64,000 nucleotides of DNA from Sympetrum striolatum (Eukaryota > Arthropoda > Insecta > Odonata > Libellulidae): assembly GCA_947579665.1 (NCBI GenBank), contig OX388345.1, forward strand, positions 70,609,454 through 70,673,453, in the 5' to 3' direction. The notes under the pieces are model-generated. The model saw nothing but the letters and a program-made list of their open reading frames with translations. It did not search any database and was not told the DNA's origin. This document shows positions 22,963-35,764 of this stretch, piece after piece; the stretch's first letter is position 1; every line of letters starts with the position of its first letter. The position numbers were made by a program, and so were the translations under genes.

Positions 22963-23964
22963 GAAAATTACCATTTTTCTTTAGAATAGCTAGAATAGGA
23001 TGTTGTAATTATGCTTTAGTTAAGTTTTTTACTCAGATTTCTACTGATTGTATGTACGTACGCAGATGCTGCTCATAGCTGTTTAATTTGTACGAATAGT
23101 GTTATTGTAGGAATCGCTGGTATGAGAAATATTTTCCCAGGATTCTTTTAGGACTGGGGTTTTGATAACTCTGTTTTGATTAATCAAGCTGCAAAGAATC
23201 CACTAGGCCGCAATTGATACCAATAGGCCATACCTAAGTGTCGTATTGCTTGCATTAAATTTTTCCACACACAAATCAACCTGAAGTATATCGAATTTAA
23301 TCGCTGTGTGGTGGAATAGGTGGAAAATTTATCATTTTATTTACAGCTGACCTAATATAACGCGATTTTGCATGCTCTGAAGAGATTAAGTTTATCGCGA
23401 TCCCATGTAGGTCATTCATAGATTCCTAGTTCCCTGCTGTTAGTACGATAATGAATGCCCGTGCATTTCGACATCATAAAATTCCTTCTGCTCAGGTAAG
23501 CTCTTGTTCCTTTATACCCAAGAACACCTACCACTTCACCCTCTTTAATATCACCAATAAAATCCCATCATTTTGACTTTTTTTCCGATATTGGGAGTTT
23601 TGACGTTTTTTGCCTCTTGATTCAAATTCATAAATTCGCTCCAACTTTGAGAAGCATTCCGAATTTTTTTTCCCTTACCCTTAGAGAAGGTCAGAGACCG
23701 CAGGGAACAAATTAGCATGCTTCCCCCTTCTGCCTTTGATCAGCAGCGCAAATATTCAGGGGATGTCACCGTTTTATCTGCCATCAAAGCCATTCGCAAT
23801 TCCCATTTGGGGCCGTAAAACTGCGTCAAGAATGGCGCTTTCCTTATCTCATCCCTTTGACGGTCTCTGCGCCAATTCATTTTATACGGTATATGAGGAG
23901 GATTCGCGATAAACTTCGGCGCATGTGTAAGAAAAACCGTAACCGGGCTTATCCTTTCACGACA

Positions 23965-25138
23965 TAAGCCCACAAGTCAAAACCCCACGGTCATAAATTC
24001 CCACACCGCAAAATTTCGCGTTGAAAAACTGCACTGGCATAAATGCGCACATGTGAAAATGCCCACATAGTGAAATGCGCACATGGAACATTTGAAAAAT
24101 TAAAGTACATCTTAAGAAGTTAAATTTTAAGCGTTGCTATATTTAGTATTATTTTTAGAAGGATTGAAATAAACTTTAAGGTTACACAAGAAAGAGTTAA
24201 CCCAAGGTTGACATGGTAGTTACCACTAATTCAGCGATCCAAATTTACGCTCGAACCCTGCAAATAAAAAATTGTAATGGTCCTTATTTATATTATTACA
24301 AAAATATAATTTAAAATTTATTTATTTAAAAGATTCACATGTACTAATGCCACCATTAATTTTAATGAAGACTGAATCAGAAAAAAAATAATTCATTAAA
24401 ACTCTCCTAAGTTCACTATTTTCCTCGTATAGTATATCAGATACCTTTAACGTGTTAATACATTTATTATTCTCGTAAAGTTATTTGTCACAGCAATGGT
24501 TAATTTTCCTTAACTCTCTCTGAAGTTTAAAACTGCTTAATTTATTTTCTAGGATATATATTCTCAAATTTACAATCGATATCAACAGTTACGCAATTGA
24601 AATAAATAAATAAAAATTAAACAAAAGTAGACAAAATATTCACAAAACATGTTTAAGTACGCAACTATTTACACGATATGTTATTTATAGGAAACTTTAT
24701 TGATATATTTTTCCAGAAAGACTTTAGTGTCAGTCTATTATGTTTTTTTAATAGGAAGGTATGGAATTCAGAAGATTAGGAAGTCGATATAATAGGTATA
24801 GTTGCGTACAGGATAATATAAATGCTAAGATATGGAGAAGAGGAGAAAACCTGGTTAATCTGGGTAGAAAGTGATATTTAAATGGCGAAACTACTTCGGG
24901 AGAATCAATATGTAAATTTAAAATATTATACATAAAAAGAAAGATCTGATTATCTTAATTAATATTTTTCACGATACCTAATAATATAATTACTATCAAT
25001 TTCAAATGTATAAGGTCTTCTATTATAAATCGCACCGTTATCGTATATCGTATGAGGTCTGGTTTGGGTAGCGATCCTGTCAATTTCGTGTTTTACACTG
25101 TGGGCATTAATGACCGCGGGGTTTTGTCCTGTGGGCTT
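23965..25138. mobile_element. Candidate 1.2-kb inverted-repeat DNA element
   Basis: Left arm 23965-24020 and right arm 25085-25138 are inverted repeats of about 54 bp, matching at roughly three in four positions by eye. Shared words include AAGCCCACA, CAAAACCCC and CGGTCAT. Flanking both arms are further variants of a short word (GCNCACATG, GCCCACA) repeated at 24038-24085 and 25130-25150, giving a subterminal repeat structure. The interior is AT-rich, holds the second copy of the 52-bp repeat (24210-24263) and codes for nothing recognisable. Exact ends and target duplication could not be fixed, so the superfamily is open. Confidence 0.5.
24210..24263 (+). repeat. 52-bp dispersed repeat, copy 2
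   Basis: Matches 22911-22962 in the same orientation with a 1-bp insertion and a few substitutions. It lies inside the candidate inverted-repeat element. Confidence 0.65.
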
Positions 25139-26898
25139 TTGCCATGTGCAAATTTGTCGTTTCGGGCTATGTTATAGAACCAAGGAAAACATATGGAAAC
25201 TATGAACCCGATTTGCGAGCACATTTCGTGACGGCTGATATATTCAGAGGCTTTGAAGTGACATTGTCTCGTACGGGCACGAAGTCATTGTGATGGTTAC
25301 GGTAGAGGAAGCAAGGGAGCGAGCCCAGCCTACGATAAACATTCGAAGAATAGAACGAATAATAGAGTTTTGGAGCGAGGAAGCCGCGTTGCCTGGTTAC
25401 CGTTACGAAGCGAGACGGGGAATTTATTACGAATGACTCGGATGAGCGAGATTGTGGGTTTTTCTCGTGTTTCCATTGTTTTTTGTTTCCGTGGAAGGAC
25501 AAGATGTGCTTTCCCATTGAGAGGGTATCTACGAGTCTCACCGATTGGTGAAAATATGATATAAATATCAATTATTCGTAAAATTAATTTTTTACCTCTC
25601 TGAAATACTTACGAATGACTACAAAATAGAGCTGATAAAGCCTTGGATTCTTCAGTTGTAAGGTTTCGAAGATATTAAGTATATTTTAGTTTTGGAACAT
25701 TCTTAAAAGCATCTCCCTGATATTGCACAGGGAAAGCAATACATCTCTATAGAAATTGTTCTTGCATCAAGGATCATGTTCTATTTATATATCTCTTGTT
25801 GTCTCTCTCGGCTTAGAATTCAACAACGTCGATTGCGAATATAACGATGAAAGGTCAAATCCATCATTAATTCTTTATCATGTTCATATAGAGGGTTTCT
25901 ATATCGAAGGATAGTTGAGTAGGTAGAGTTGGATTTTCTTTTACGACTTAGCGAAACTAACGATTTGCCCAGGATATGACTAGGAGCACAAACATACTAT
26001 GTGGTAGCAAAGTTTCTCCATGATTTCTTTCCATGCATATTTTTCACGCTATTCCAATGTCACTTTGAGATTACAGAAAATTGATAAATAGCTAAACAGC
26101 GTTACTCTTCCCTTAAGTTACCGAGTTGCAAAGCCTCTGTATTTTCTTGTTTCGTAACTTTGATTGTGTACTTATAAACTTCATATTTTCAAAGCAAATT
26201 TTCATCATCGCTTCTTTCAGCTGTTTTTTTACGATATGGAACACTCCAAAGAAATGTTTCAATTTTATAATAATAGCTATTCTTGGGCTGAATAAGAAAA
26301 AGCATTTTGAAAAGCCAAGATTTTTTAAATTTGCCTAATGAGACCGCTTTCAGGAAACTGTGGAAAAACTTCGAACCGGCGACTGTCTTCGTCGAATTCA
26401 CGCTGTCGAGGACACGATTTTTTTCGCATTGTGGGAATATTTCAGAGTTGATCGACGAAATACAATAGTCTGGGAGAGACAGAAGTTCTTGAACCATATT
26501 ACACGGGGAAGAAAGAAATGAAAACCGATTGGAGCATTCCAATTCCTTTTCCTTTCATTTCCATCTGTTTCTTCCAAACCCTTTCTCCGATAAATGGACG
26601 TATTGATAAAGTTTCGAAATTGATATTTCTTGTACATACTTCTCTCTTCCTTTCTCAGAATGACTTCTTGGAAAAGTTTCCGAAAGTCGTGTATTGGAAA
26701 AAGAATTATTCAATTATTGGAATATACCTTTTATTGGTAAAGATAATCAATGTTCTTTTTTCGAGGAATTCCATAGTTTTATCTGTTATCGTATATTACA
26801 TTTTTCGGAATCAGCGTACATTTTTCTATGATATATTTAAAAATTTGTTGGTTTAATTATGCTCAGGATTGTATAATCTTAATTATGTTGCTGAATCA
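25139..26898. other. Non-coding DNA, nothing recognised
   Basis: 25200-25540 is slightly GC-richer with a 123-codon minus-strand frame lacking domains. 26126-26856 contains overlapping T-rich or A-rich frames on both strands. No repeats seen. Confidence 0.4.
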
Positions 26899-26899
26899 T

Positions 26900-26990
26900 A
26901 ATGATAATCATAGGGAGTCTTATAGATTCATAGGGAATCATAGATTTATAGGGAATCATAGATTCATAGGGCATCATAATCATAGGGAGG
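26900..26990. repeat. 18-bp minisatellite
   Basis: Three consecutive 18-bp units with the pattern AGATTCATAGGGAATCAT at 26924-26941, 26942-26959 and 26960-26977, each differing by at most one base. Degenerate half-units (ATCATAGGGAG) flank both sides. Confidence 0.85.
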
Positions 26991-27007
26991 AATGAACAAT
27001 GGTGGTG

Positions 27008-27077
27008 TATTACACCCCCTGCCATACGCCTCTGGCGGCTCGCAGGATATATACCTATATCTAAATCTAAATCTAAT
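27008..27077 (+). repeat. LINE 3' tail with hairpin and (AAATCT)n
   Basis: CACCCCCTGCCATACGCCT is followed by GGCGGCTCGCAGGATAT and a tail of AAATCT repeats. The same arrangement recurs at 43403-43462. CCTGC pairs with GCAGG. A short stem before a microsatellite tail is typical of the 3' end of non-LTR retrotransposons, or of SINEs that borrow it. The upstream body is not recognisable. Confidence 0.6.
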
Positions 27078-28434
27078 AGGGTTTCTGAGAGAATATTGTA
27101 TATTTACTTTATGTTCGGATTTATATTTACATAATGATTCTTCAAGCCACCAGTGACGTATAGCAGGGGTTGTAAAAATCTTTAATTATGCCCATAAAAT
27201 AGACGACGGAAGAAAAAAAGGTCAGGGAGGGTAATTTTAATTTTAGGAGTTTAACCGTAGATGATTCCTTTTACGCTCACGGTCGTAGAAGGAAAATTTC
27301 CTGCCCCAATGAGATAAGTTTTTTTTGACCTAATGAATTGGGCCGTCTAATCATGGAAATTTATCTGAAGTTAAAATGCGTAACATCCGAATTAGTTCAT
27401 CATTACACGGAAGACTTCTTGTTCTCCACGATTAGGGATACACCCTCAGTTTATCAAAGGAATCATCTGCGGTAAAACTCTCCTAAAAGTGAGGCAATTA
27501 TCCTTTCAAGTCCCTTTTTCTTCTTTAAAGTATTTTATGGGCATAATTAAGAATTCCGGGGCAAAACTCCGCTGCCTTTGTGATCAGGGATCGCCTGAGT
27601 TATTTGCGAGCCCAAAGTTCCTTTCTCCTACAGTGGATAAAGAAACATTTTTTTAATGCAAGGAAAGGTTTCTAGAAAGACCTTTTCCCCTGACTAGAAT
27701 TTGTTAATGAGGGACTATACATCCCGGACCGTCTCCACGGCTCTCGCTATGCAGAGAATTCCTCCCTCCCCGAACCACTGGAAAGCAGACGTCCACCAGA
27801 GGGCTTGCATTCCTCACCAACTGGCAACGCCGCATGCAAAGGAGAGGTATGGAGGCATGGTGATATCTCCACGAGAGGGTTACAGAGCCCAGTTATCGTT
27901 CACTCTTGGAATCAACCCGGTCCGGCGAAACCTATTCTCGTTTTCTTTTTCGACTTTGAATCCCCCCCACCAACAACCGCGTTGCGAATGCCTCGACGTC
28001 CTTAACGAGTTGGCTCTGAATGGCCATTGTTGCGCCCGTGTCTCCCTGGATACACCCCTGCTTCCATTGCGCATTGTTACGCTTTCTTTCTTTTCGTCCG
28101 CGACCCTCCGCGGGCACCGTTGGGGCTCGGATCCCCTCCGTACGCGCTCCTTCGACGTCTGCTTTTACTCCTTATCCGGGGTATTTGGTTGCTTGTGTAA
28201 CTTGTGACTGGAAAGCCGCTAAAGGCTCGTTATGAGGAGGCCCGTTTTACGGAGGAACGCGCATGGTGTGGATCCTTACGTCTGTGCGGTGTTGGTGTTG
28301 GGGTGAGGTGATAGGGTTTCGTTTTTAGGGGTCGTTGTACTTTACAAGGTTGTGGTATTTGTTGTTAGCTCCTCAGGATTGTTCTATACCGGCTTCAAAG
28401 AAGTGGCCAGACCTGAGCGGCTTCAACTCAGGCC
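27078..28434. other. Non-coding DNA with a GC-richer patch
   Basis: 27700-28310 is GC- and CpG-richer and contains a 168-codon frame at 27701-28207 (+) plus overlapping frames on both strands. None shows a recognisable domain or splice pattern. A small hairpin (CCTGAG / CTCAGG) lies at about 28412-28432. Confidence 0.4.
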
Positions 28435-28555
28435 TAATTGTTGACTTTATCGACTTGCGTATCAGCAATCTAGACGTTGATTGTTGTTAAGTAATGCCTC
28501 ATTATTGGCAACTGCTAGTTGTTATCAATTGTCTCTAGTGCAACATTGTTGGTGA
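28435..28555 (+). repeat. Diverged member of the 180-bp repeat family
   Basis: Shares AATTGTTGACT and ATCGACT with the member at 52719-52776, and GTTGATTGTTGTTAAGTAA then GCAACATTGTTG with the array at 49441-50080. The central GCTACGTTAG word is not conserved here. Confidence 0.4.
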
Positions 28556-31554
28556 ATATTTCAATACGTTAACTATTACATATAGCCTATTTCAGTATAC
28601 CCACATTTTTATGAATAATAGTGCTACGTTCTCAAATGTTTATATCGGCCATTCCTATGTTAGTTGTCCTTATGTGCGTTAAGTTATTTGTCAACTCAAT
28701 GGCATTTAGATGACCACAGTCATTTTATAAGTTGCGGAGTAAAAACGTGCCATTATTTTTGAAATTTTACTGTTGCGGAAGATAGTCTTTAATCCATATT
28801 TTACGTATGTCTTGTATTTTTAATATTATGTGTAGCTATCGTTTTACATGAGAAAGTTGTAAATTTACGTAACCAATGGAAAATTCACATAGCGTAATTG
28901 TTTCAAATTATTTTGCCTTATGTTATACAGATATTTGCTTTGTTTTCGACAAGGTTTCAAATTAAGAAATTAAAATTTCACATCCGTCAGAGATAAAATT
29001 TTTAAACATCTTGCATCATGATTTTCAAAATATATCTTCTGGTCGCCTTTAACTGGATAGTCTTTAGGAAAGCTTGAAATATAAGAATACTCCATTCACC
29101 CACTTATCAAGGCATCACTGATTTTCAAGTTAAATATGATCCATCTCCTTTCTCCGAATTTGCTCAGCCACAATATTGGCTTCCAGAGACCGTACCCTTG
29201 TTTACCTCTTGTAGTTGGGATATTTGTACGACCTAGTAACCTTTCTCTCTCTCCTCGTCACGTCTTCTCCTTCTCTTCTTTTATTTCCCTCCTTTTTATT
29301 TCTGGAGATGCCTTATTCTCCATCCCTTCTTTTCTATCTTCCATGTTTCGTCTTTCCTTTGGGTACCCCATTCTCAAAACTAAAACCAATTTTCCAGTCC
29401 ACATGCTTCTTCAGAATTTAATTTCCTTGGATTACGTCGTTAAGTAATTATATAACTATCTGTCTTATTTGTATGAAATTAAATACTATACGTAAAAAGA
29501 AAAGCATCAGATTAGATGGCCAAAGCACACTATTGATGGAAGGAATAAAATTATGATTTCTGTGTAAATTTTTATTAAAATATTATAGGCATGCATACAT
29601 GCCTTTGTAATTATGCAATATATATAGACATCTAGGGAAGAAAAAATGGTTTGTTGTAATACATAAAATAGTGATATTATGCGATCATCAAAAGTATACT
29701 TCCATCGAAGGAAAATTTCGTCAAATAGCAGGGTGTGTAGAACCTTTAGAAATGTATGAGAAAGAAAAATGGATAAAGATTTGAAGATAGGATTATAAAA
29801 TTCACAAACACAATGAAAAATTACATCAACTATCAACGTATCTGAACATGAATATTAGGTGCCTGATTAGAAAATATAAGTAAATATACGAATGAAACGA
29901 ATAAATATCAGTATATTTATCAAAAATATATTGTTAGGTTTCTATAAAATAAATGTCATAAATTAATTTGTGCCCAATTAATTGTGGTGCCCAACCATTA
30001 CGTATTTATACTGGTGGCATTTACTTAATGATAAACAATTTGTTCAATTAATATTACGTTTCGTTACAGTAATTGATGCTGAGATTGTTTGAAAACTTGT
30101 TGAACAACAATGTAATAAACAATGTAGACTCCGGAAACTAATTAATGCCATCCCACAAATCTGTAGCAGTATTTGCGCTGAATACGTATACATATATTTC
30201 CAAATCACTACATGAGTAATTGAGGGAATAAATACGCTGCTATAGTTGTTTCTGAAGCCAGCTGAGCACTAGGATTTACTCTTTCAGCCTTTTCAATGGT
30301 TAAATGGACGTAGAATGAATCTCATTTCCACTCCAGCGATTTCTTTATTCCACTTTCTGAACGTCGGGGGCAAAACATTTCACTGTCTCGTTCAGGCATC
30401 CGCTAAGACGGGTTATTTGCCCAATTCCCCGATAAGGGGACATTTTTTTCGCACGCATTGTGACCAGCTGGCGAATCGTCTTCTTCGGAAATGTCAGCGC
30501 CATCGTCGGCGTCTCCGAGGTCTCGCTTGGCCTCCCTTCCGTTGAAGTTTCCTCCGAAGACACGCAAAATGTGATAATCCTCAGGCCCCCGCCCATCCGT
30601 CATTTCCCACGCCGCTTTGAAAATGTCACGCCAGGATGCGCTAACGACCGTGCTTTGTAAATTCTTTTTTTTACCGTTCGTAAATTTAGCGCGCGACGCC
30701 TGTCGCAGAGGGTCGCGTTTTGGTTTCTCTCTTACGCAGGAGTCTTGAATCTATGACTTCCACCGCTGGTGTGTCGTTTGGAAATTATCAGTATGTCGAA
30801 TGAAATACGAGGGTGCCATGTGCTTCTTTTTGTATCTTAAATGCACGTTCGTTTTCTATGACGATAGGAAATCTTGATTTTCTGTAATGTAAGGTTATGG
30901 TTGAAACTAAAAGGAAAAACGAAAAAAGGACAAATAATTTTGAGTTAAGACATCGAAAATCAAAATTTTAAAAGGATGAACAACTACGAAAACCTATTTA
31001 CTTATCTCGTCTAGTGATGGTTCGCTTTTGTCTAATCGAGTTACTTTGAACATACATTTTGGACTAACAAGTTTAAAGATTTCAATGTACTTGAAACTGT
31101 ATTTTGTATTCAGTGCAGGGCTAATCAATCTTTTTTTTCAAAACTTTTGTACTTTCTAATTTGAATGCATAAGTAATTAATTCTGTCACGAATCTTAAGA
31201 AAATAAGAATATTCTCCATCTGAGGTTAACGTTAAGAAAATGATGCTGTAAACTCTCAGTGATAAACAAGTTTATTGGTGTACATGAATTGAGTGTATTT
31301 TTTATAAGTTATTTGTTCCTGGTATCATAAAGTTGAACAGAAAACAAAATAATTTGGTTGTCGTTAAGTAGAACATTTGAGTATCGGTTTTTACATTAGC
31401 TACGCTCGTGACGTATTGATGTAAAACATTAAAAAATCGTTATGAACGGAGAAAATGAAAATAAGTAATACGAAGGAGCTTACGCTGGTTTCTCACACCC
31501 ATCGCAAATATAAGACCTTCCTCATTGTCTTTGCAATAGTTTTGGTACTCTTGG
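28556..31554. other. AT-rich non-coding DNA with one GC-richer patch
   Basis: 29230-29440 is T+C-rich; 30320-30760 is CpG-richer with overlapping short frames on both strands. A near-palindrome (AGGCATG...CATGCCT) occurs at about 29586-29603. No gene or repeat family recognised. Confidence 0.4.
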
Positions 31555-31556
31555 TA

Positions 31557-32214
31557 AATTCTCAAATATAACGCGCGCGCTATACATGTTTTTTTTTTGG
31601 AAAATTGTCGAAATTATTTGATGCGCGTTATACCTAAGGTGAACTCAGGTGAACTACTACACGTTATGCATAAGAATGACTAGGAAGGTACTTAATAAAA
31701 AATGTCTTTAAGCATCCAGATATTAAATCAGTGAAATGATGATATTGCTGAAACTTATCAAAATTTCCTTCTTTTTGTTCCAAGACAAATTTGCTCATAT
31801 TTTCTGGTATTATCTAGGTACAACGCAATTAATACATTAAATGTAAATCTAACTTTAGGTCACCATTATTCGAATCAAAAGTAATTCATACCAAAGGTCA
31901 TATTCGATTTATATGTCTAACACATGATGATAATGTAACTATTTCTCAGAAATGATTTTTTTCTTAACTGGAAGTGAATTTAATACAGTAACTACTACAA
32001 TATGTTACCTTTTCGTCCCTTGCGTAACTGCTTTGGATTTTCCTCTGCCTTATTGAAAAAATGCGAATTTCAATGGTTCCGAGAACATGAATTTCTGTAG
32101 TCAAGGTTCTACTCCTGCGCGTAATATATAAGTGCGCGTTACACTTGAAACTTTGGAATCATGCGGGTAGGTTGACCTCACGTTATGCATGAGTGCGCGT
32201 TATGCTTGGGAATT
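31557..32214. mobile_element. MITE with TA flanks, about 658 bp
   Basis: Inverted ends begin AAATTCTCAA at 31557 and, read from the right, AAATTCCCAA; about 18 of the first 21 positions match and both lead into ATAACGCGC. TA dinucleotides flank both ends (31555-31556 and 32215-32216), as expected for a Tc1/mariner-type target duplication. Just inside both ends the word GCGCGTTA, followed by a few variable bases, is repeated, and CACGTTATGCAT occurs once near each end in the same orientation (about 31662 and 32179). The interior is AT-rich without coding. Placement in Tc1/mariner rests on the TA flanks only. Confidence 0.65.
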
Positions 32215-32370
32215 TAGGGCAATTGCAAGTTAATATTTTCTGATAATGTATGTATTTTATAGCGCAAGATATGTTTCTTTCGAAATTCATTTGCACTGAA
32301 TAGGCTTAATTAAATCAGTAGGGCGGACTTGTCCGTTGCCTTGTAAAGCAAGGGGGCTATTGGGATTTCG

Positions 32371-32445
32371 GCTGTGCCACGAGTTGGAGAAGAAACTTAA
32401 GTGTGCCGCGGAGATCAAAAGTTTGAGATGCGCTGCGCTTGATGC
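32371..32445 (-). mobile_element. Fragment of a hAT-like element end
   Basis: Read on the minus strand from about 32445, the end is CAGCGCATCTCAAACTTTTG followed by CCGCGGCACACTT and, further in, TCGTGGCACAG. This is the layout of hAT ends (CAGNG, then TCTCAAACTTTT and GGCACAC words), similar in style to the element at 10202. The opposite end and an 8-bp duplication were not found. Confidence 0.45.
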
Positions 32446-35400
32446 AGGGTCCTCTGACATCCGCCGGATCCATCTCTACCTTTCTGTGGATTCTTAGATC
32501 GTACGAGATATATCGCACGCCCACGGAGAGGTCTGGAAAATCACTCCAGGAAATGCCGTGCTGGGAAGAGCGATTTCACGGAAAACTTGTGGGCGGTTAA
32601 CGAAGGGGTCCAGCGATGGCTCGTAGTCTTCAGTTTTCGATCAAGTGCTTTTATGTCGTAAATTTAAAAAAGAAGGGAATATAGTTGGTTGGTTAACCAA
32701 TTGCCTCTAAACGTATGCTTATGACATATTTTCCCGTTAAATCGAAATTTAGCTGACCAATATTCAGGCTCAGTGTCGTACTCATGTCTTATTTATAGTG
32801 TTTAACTTAATTTAAGACGTAAGAAAGAGTTCATTCCATCCAACCGAGAAATGGCTCCCTTCCCGAAGGGGGTGATTTCCCGTCCCCCATCCTTGATGAC
32901 GTTCGAAGTATGAAAATTTCTTTCCCTAGTTGTGACAGCAAATTCAAACTCGTGGCAAAGTTTTTCCTGCATTATGTCATATATATTTATTATTTCGATA
33001 TTGAATTGCGTTTTGTTAGTTGATTATAGGGAATAAAAGCTCTAAGATAATTGTTATTTCAAAATTAAAATACGGAAATAGAATAAAGAAATTGCCAAAA
33101 AGTCCATTGATAAGTTTCTAGATATAATCGTGGTATGGTTCGAGAGTTATTAGTAATAAAAGGTAGAAAAATAAACTGGTTCAGAATGGCAGTTCGCCTT
33201 TCATACTCAAAACAATTTATTTACTCGAATATCAAATACAAAAGTTTACAGTTTAAAATATTATCGTAAAAATTAGAAGTTAAATATCCTATAATATTTG
33301 AGGAAGTGCAAATTCCAGTTACGTTTGGTCTATTCATCCCAAGGGGCATCAATAGACATTAGTGGTAGTCATCGCTTAATTAAATTCAGTATAATTTATG
33401 TTGTATCAGGTTTCGACTCCTTATACATTCTTGTATTACATTACCAAACTCCACTCCGCTAATACATCTAAAATCCCACCTCTAAGAATGCTTTGAAGTT
33501 CCTCAAGGGGAGGTTTACCGCAAACTCGTCATCTCGGCGTCATCAGCACTAGTTTTCCCCCAACTTCTATTTTAGTATTTCACCATTTAAGTTTGATATA
33601 GAGACCTGAGTTCTGATTTTTATTCCAGGGCTGCGTAGTAATGTGTTCAGTAGGTGAGAGGGTTAATGCGTAGATTCCCTTCCGCGCCCCCGCCTGAGAT
33701 GGGCTCTCCTTCCCGGAAATCCTGCGCCTATAGCATCACCCACTCCACATTAATCTCCCGTTCCTCACACATCTTCCTTGAAACCCCATCTCCATTTCCC
33801 AATCAATTCACACCTCACTTATCCTTTCATTTATGCAGATTTATGTGATTTGAATTACCGAAATGTGTTGTTTAATCATTATGGTGATACCCTGCTGTTA
33901 TTTTGGTGTCAATTTGCCTTGTTTTCCCGGTTATTAAAGGACACGCATTTGCATCATCTGAATTCCAAAACTCCCTATTTGCTTGCATACATTGATTCTG
34001 TATTCAGAAAAAATACCATGGTTAATTTATTTTAAGGTATTTGATACTTTTATTTATGTTTTCAATCTTTGGAAAGTTTTTGATATTTCGTCGATGAAAT
34101 TCATTTATACAACCTGATGCTTTGAATCTGATTCTCCTATCATAGATTGATAAATATCTATTCATACTGGTCCCATTAAATTTGAAACCCATGCATAGCC
34201 ATCGTCTTTATTGTGTCAGGTTCTTTTTGGGTTGTAGTACTCTTTAACTATTATCAGCGGCTGAGTGGCTATAAAGAATCTTGCTAAAGTTGTTCTATAC
34301 GAGAATTGTTAATGAAATCATGATCTCATTTCTTATAAACTTGTATGGTTTTTTATATACACCTACTTATTAATCACTATATTTTATATTATCGCCTTTT
34401 AACACTATTATAAATGCTTCTGAAATTCGTTTTCAAATGCTTCCACCATTTTCATAGCCCATTAAAAATAAATAATTTATTAATAATACTAATGAATAAT
34501 ATCTTAAAATATTTAAAATTGTATTTCTTCTAAAAAGATAAGGTTATTTTTGTTTTTCAAGCTCTATCCTTTTCTTAGTTCATGCATTTTTCTTGCCGTT
34601 TACGTTTGACTACTCTTAAAAACTGTTTTTCCTGAGGAGACTCACCTTGCTGGTATCTTATCTTTCTGATTTTTTCATCAACTAGGACTCTTTTTTCATC
34701 AATTATAATTCAAAGCACTCCCATTTTAAGCAAGGTCAAACTGCCTCAGTCTTAATTTTTCCTAGTCACTTCATCTCTCGCCCTGAAGCTTTTCGTTACT
34801 GTGGTGGTGGGAATGAGGTTCAAATCAACCTTCGGGCTGTGTACTATTCAGAAAGACTCCATTCTTAGCGTGACTTACCTTTTCTTTACCAATGGATTTG
34901 CCATCATCTTCTTCAACAGCCGGCTCTTTCCTATCCCCTACATAAAGGGAAGCCCTTCCTTCTGGGTCAACTGCATATCCCCAGGGGAACAGTTAGGTCT
35001 TGTACGATTCCCTCCTGGGCTCTAATACACCCCGATAAAACAACCATCCTCTTCACCAATCATAGCGAATTGACGGAAGCTCTCTTTCCTGGTTTCGGAA
35101 GCCGTCCCGCCTTTTCTCAGCTCGTCCCTCCATCGCATCGAGATCTTTTTTTGAAAAATTTGGTCCATCGCCAGTTGTACGTCTTATTCCTGGAGCGAAC
35201 TGAATTAGGCGTTCGCGTAAAATGCGGCGATGTATTCTAGGGGCTGGGCCCAGGGGGGTCTTCTTCGCCTTCGGATTTTTCTTGTTCCGCCGAGGTCGTT
35301 TTTCTCCTACCCGGTCTGATTTTTCTCTATCCTTTCCGTCTCGTTCACAGATGGCGGGCAGGTTCCTCCCGCGCTTATTTTTCGCGCGCTTACGTCCATT

Positions 35401-35693
35401 GTTGCGGTTATTCTTGGATTACATTTACGTATGATGGGGACGGTGACCTTAGTTTTTGGGGGAAGCTGATGGACAAAGGTTAAAGAAGGTCAATGATAGA
35501 AAAGTGTGGTAGAGAGTTGAGCTTCAATGACTTTCTTTTAGCTATTGAGTAGCTTAGTCTTTATGTATTTAACTTGTTGATATTCTACAATGATACAGGC
35601 CCCCGTCACTTATTGTTGTAAGACAGCAAATATGTGACTGATTAGCTTTTAAATTCTTGTGTTTGTATTTGTTGGAAGAGTGCTTGAAATAAA
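32446..35693. other. Non-coding DNA, mixed composition
   Basis: 32446-32640 and 35050-35420 are GC- and CpG-richer; between them the sequence is AT-rich. Short T-rich frames (33654-34035, 34801-35025) have no domains. No repeats were recognised apart from those listed separately. Confidence 0.4.
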
Positions 35694-35764
35694 GATAGCC
35701 AAAGGTTTTTTAGTTCACCTTTTGGTATAAGCAGTCCCGGGTTCAGTACCCGGTGAGAGCTATC
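35694..35764 (+). repeat. tRNA-like SINE head, degenerate
   Basis: GATAGC (35694-35699) pairs with GCTATC (35759-35764) as a 6-bp acceptor-like stem. CCGGG-TTCAGTA-CCCGG is a perfect 5-bp T-arm-like stem with a 7-nt loop. Between them CCAAAGG...CCTTTTGG forms a hairpin in place of normal D and anticodon arms. The sequence aligns with the head at 37497, so it is the same SINE family in decay, not a functional tRNA. Confidence 0.55.

Noticed and set aside
23453..23497. Possible exon MNARAFRHHKIPSAQ ending at CAG|GTAAGC
   Set aside because: The donor is good but the context is AT-rich without promoter features, and a 15-codon run to a donor is expected by chance in 64 kb.
27701..28207. 168-codon open frame
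   Set aside because: CpG-rich stretch with other frames equally open and no recognisable domain or splice sites.
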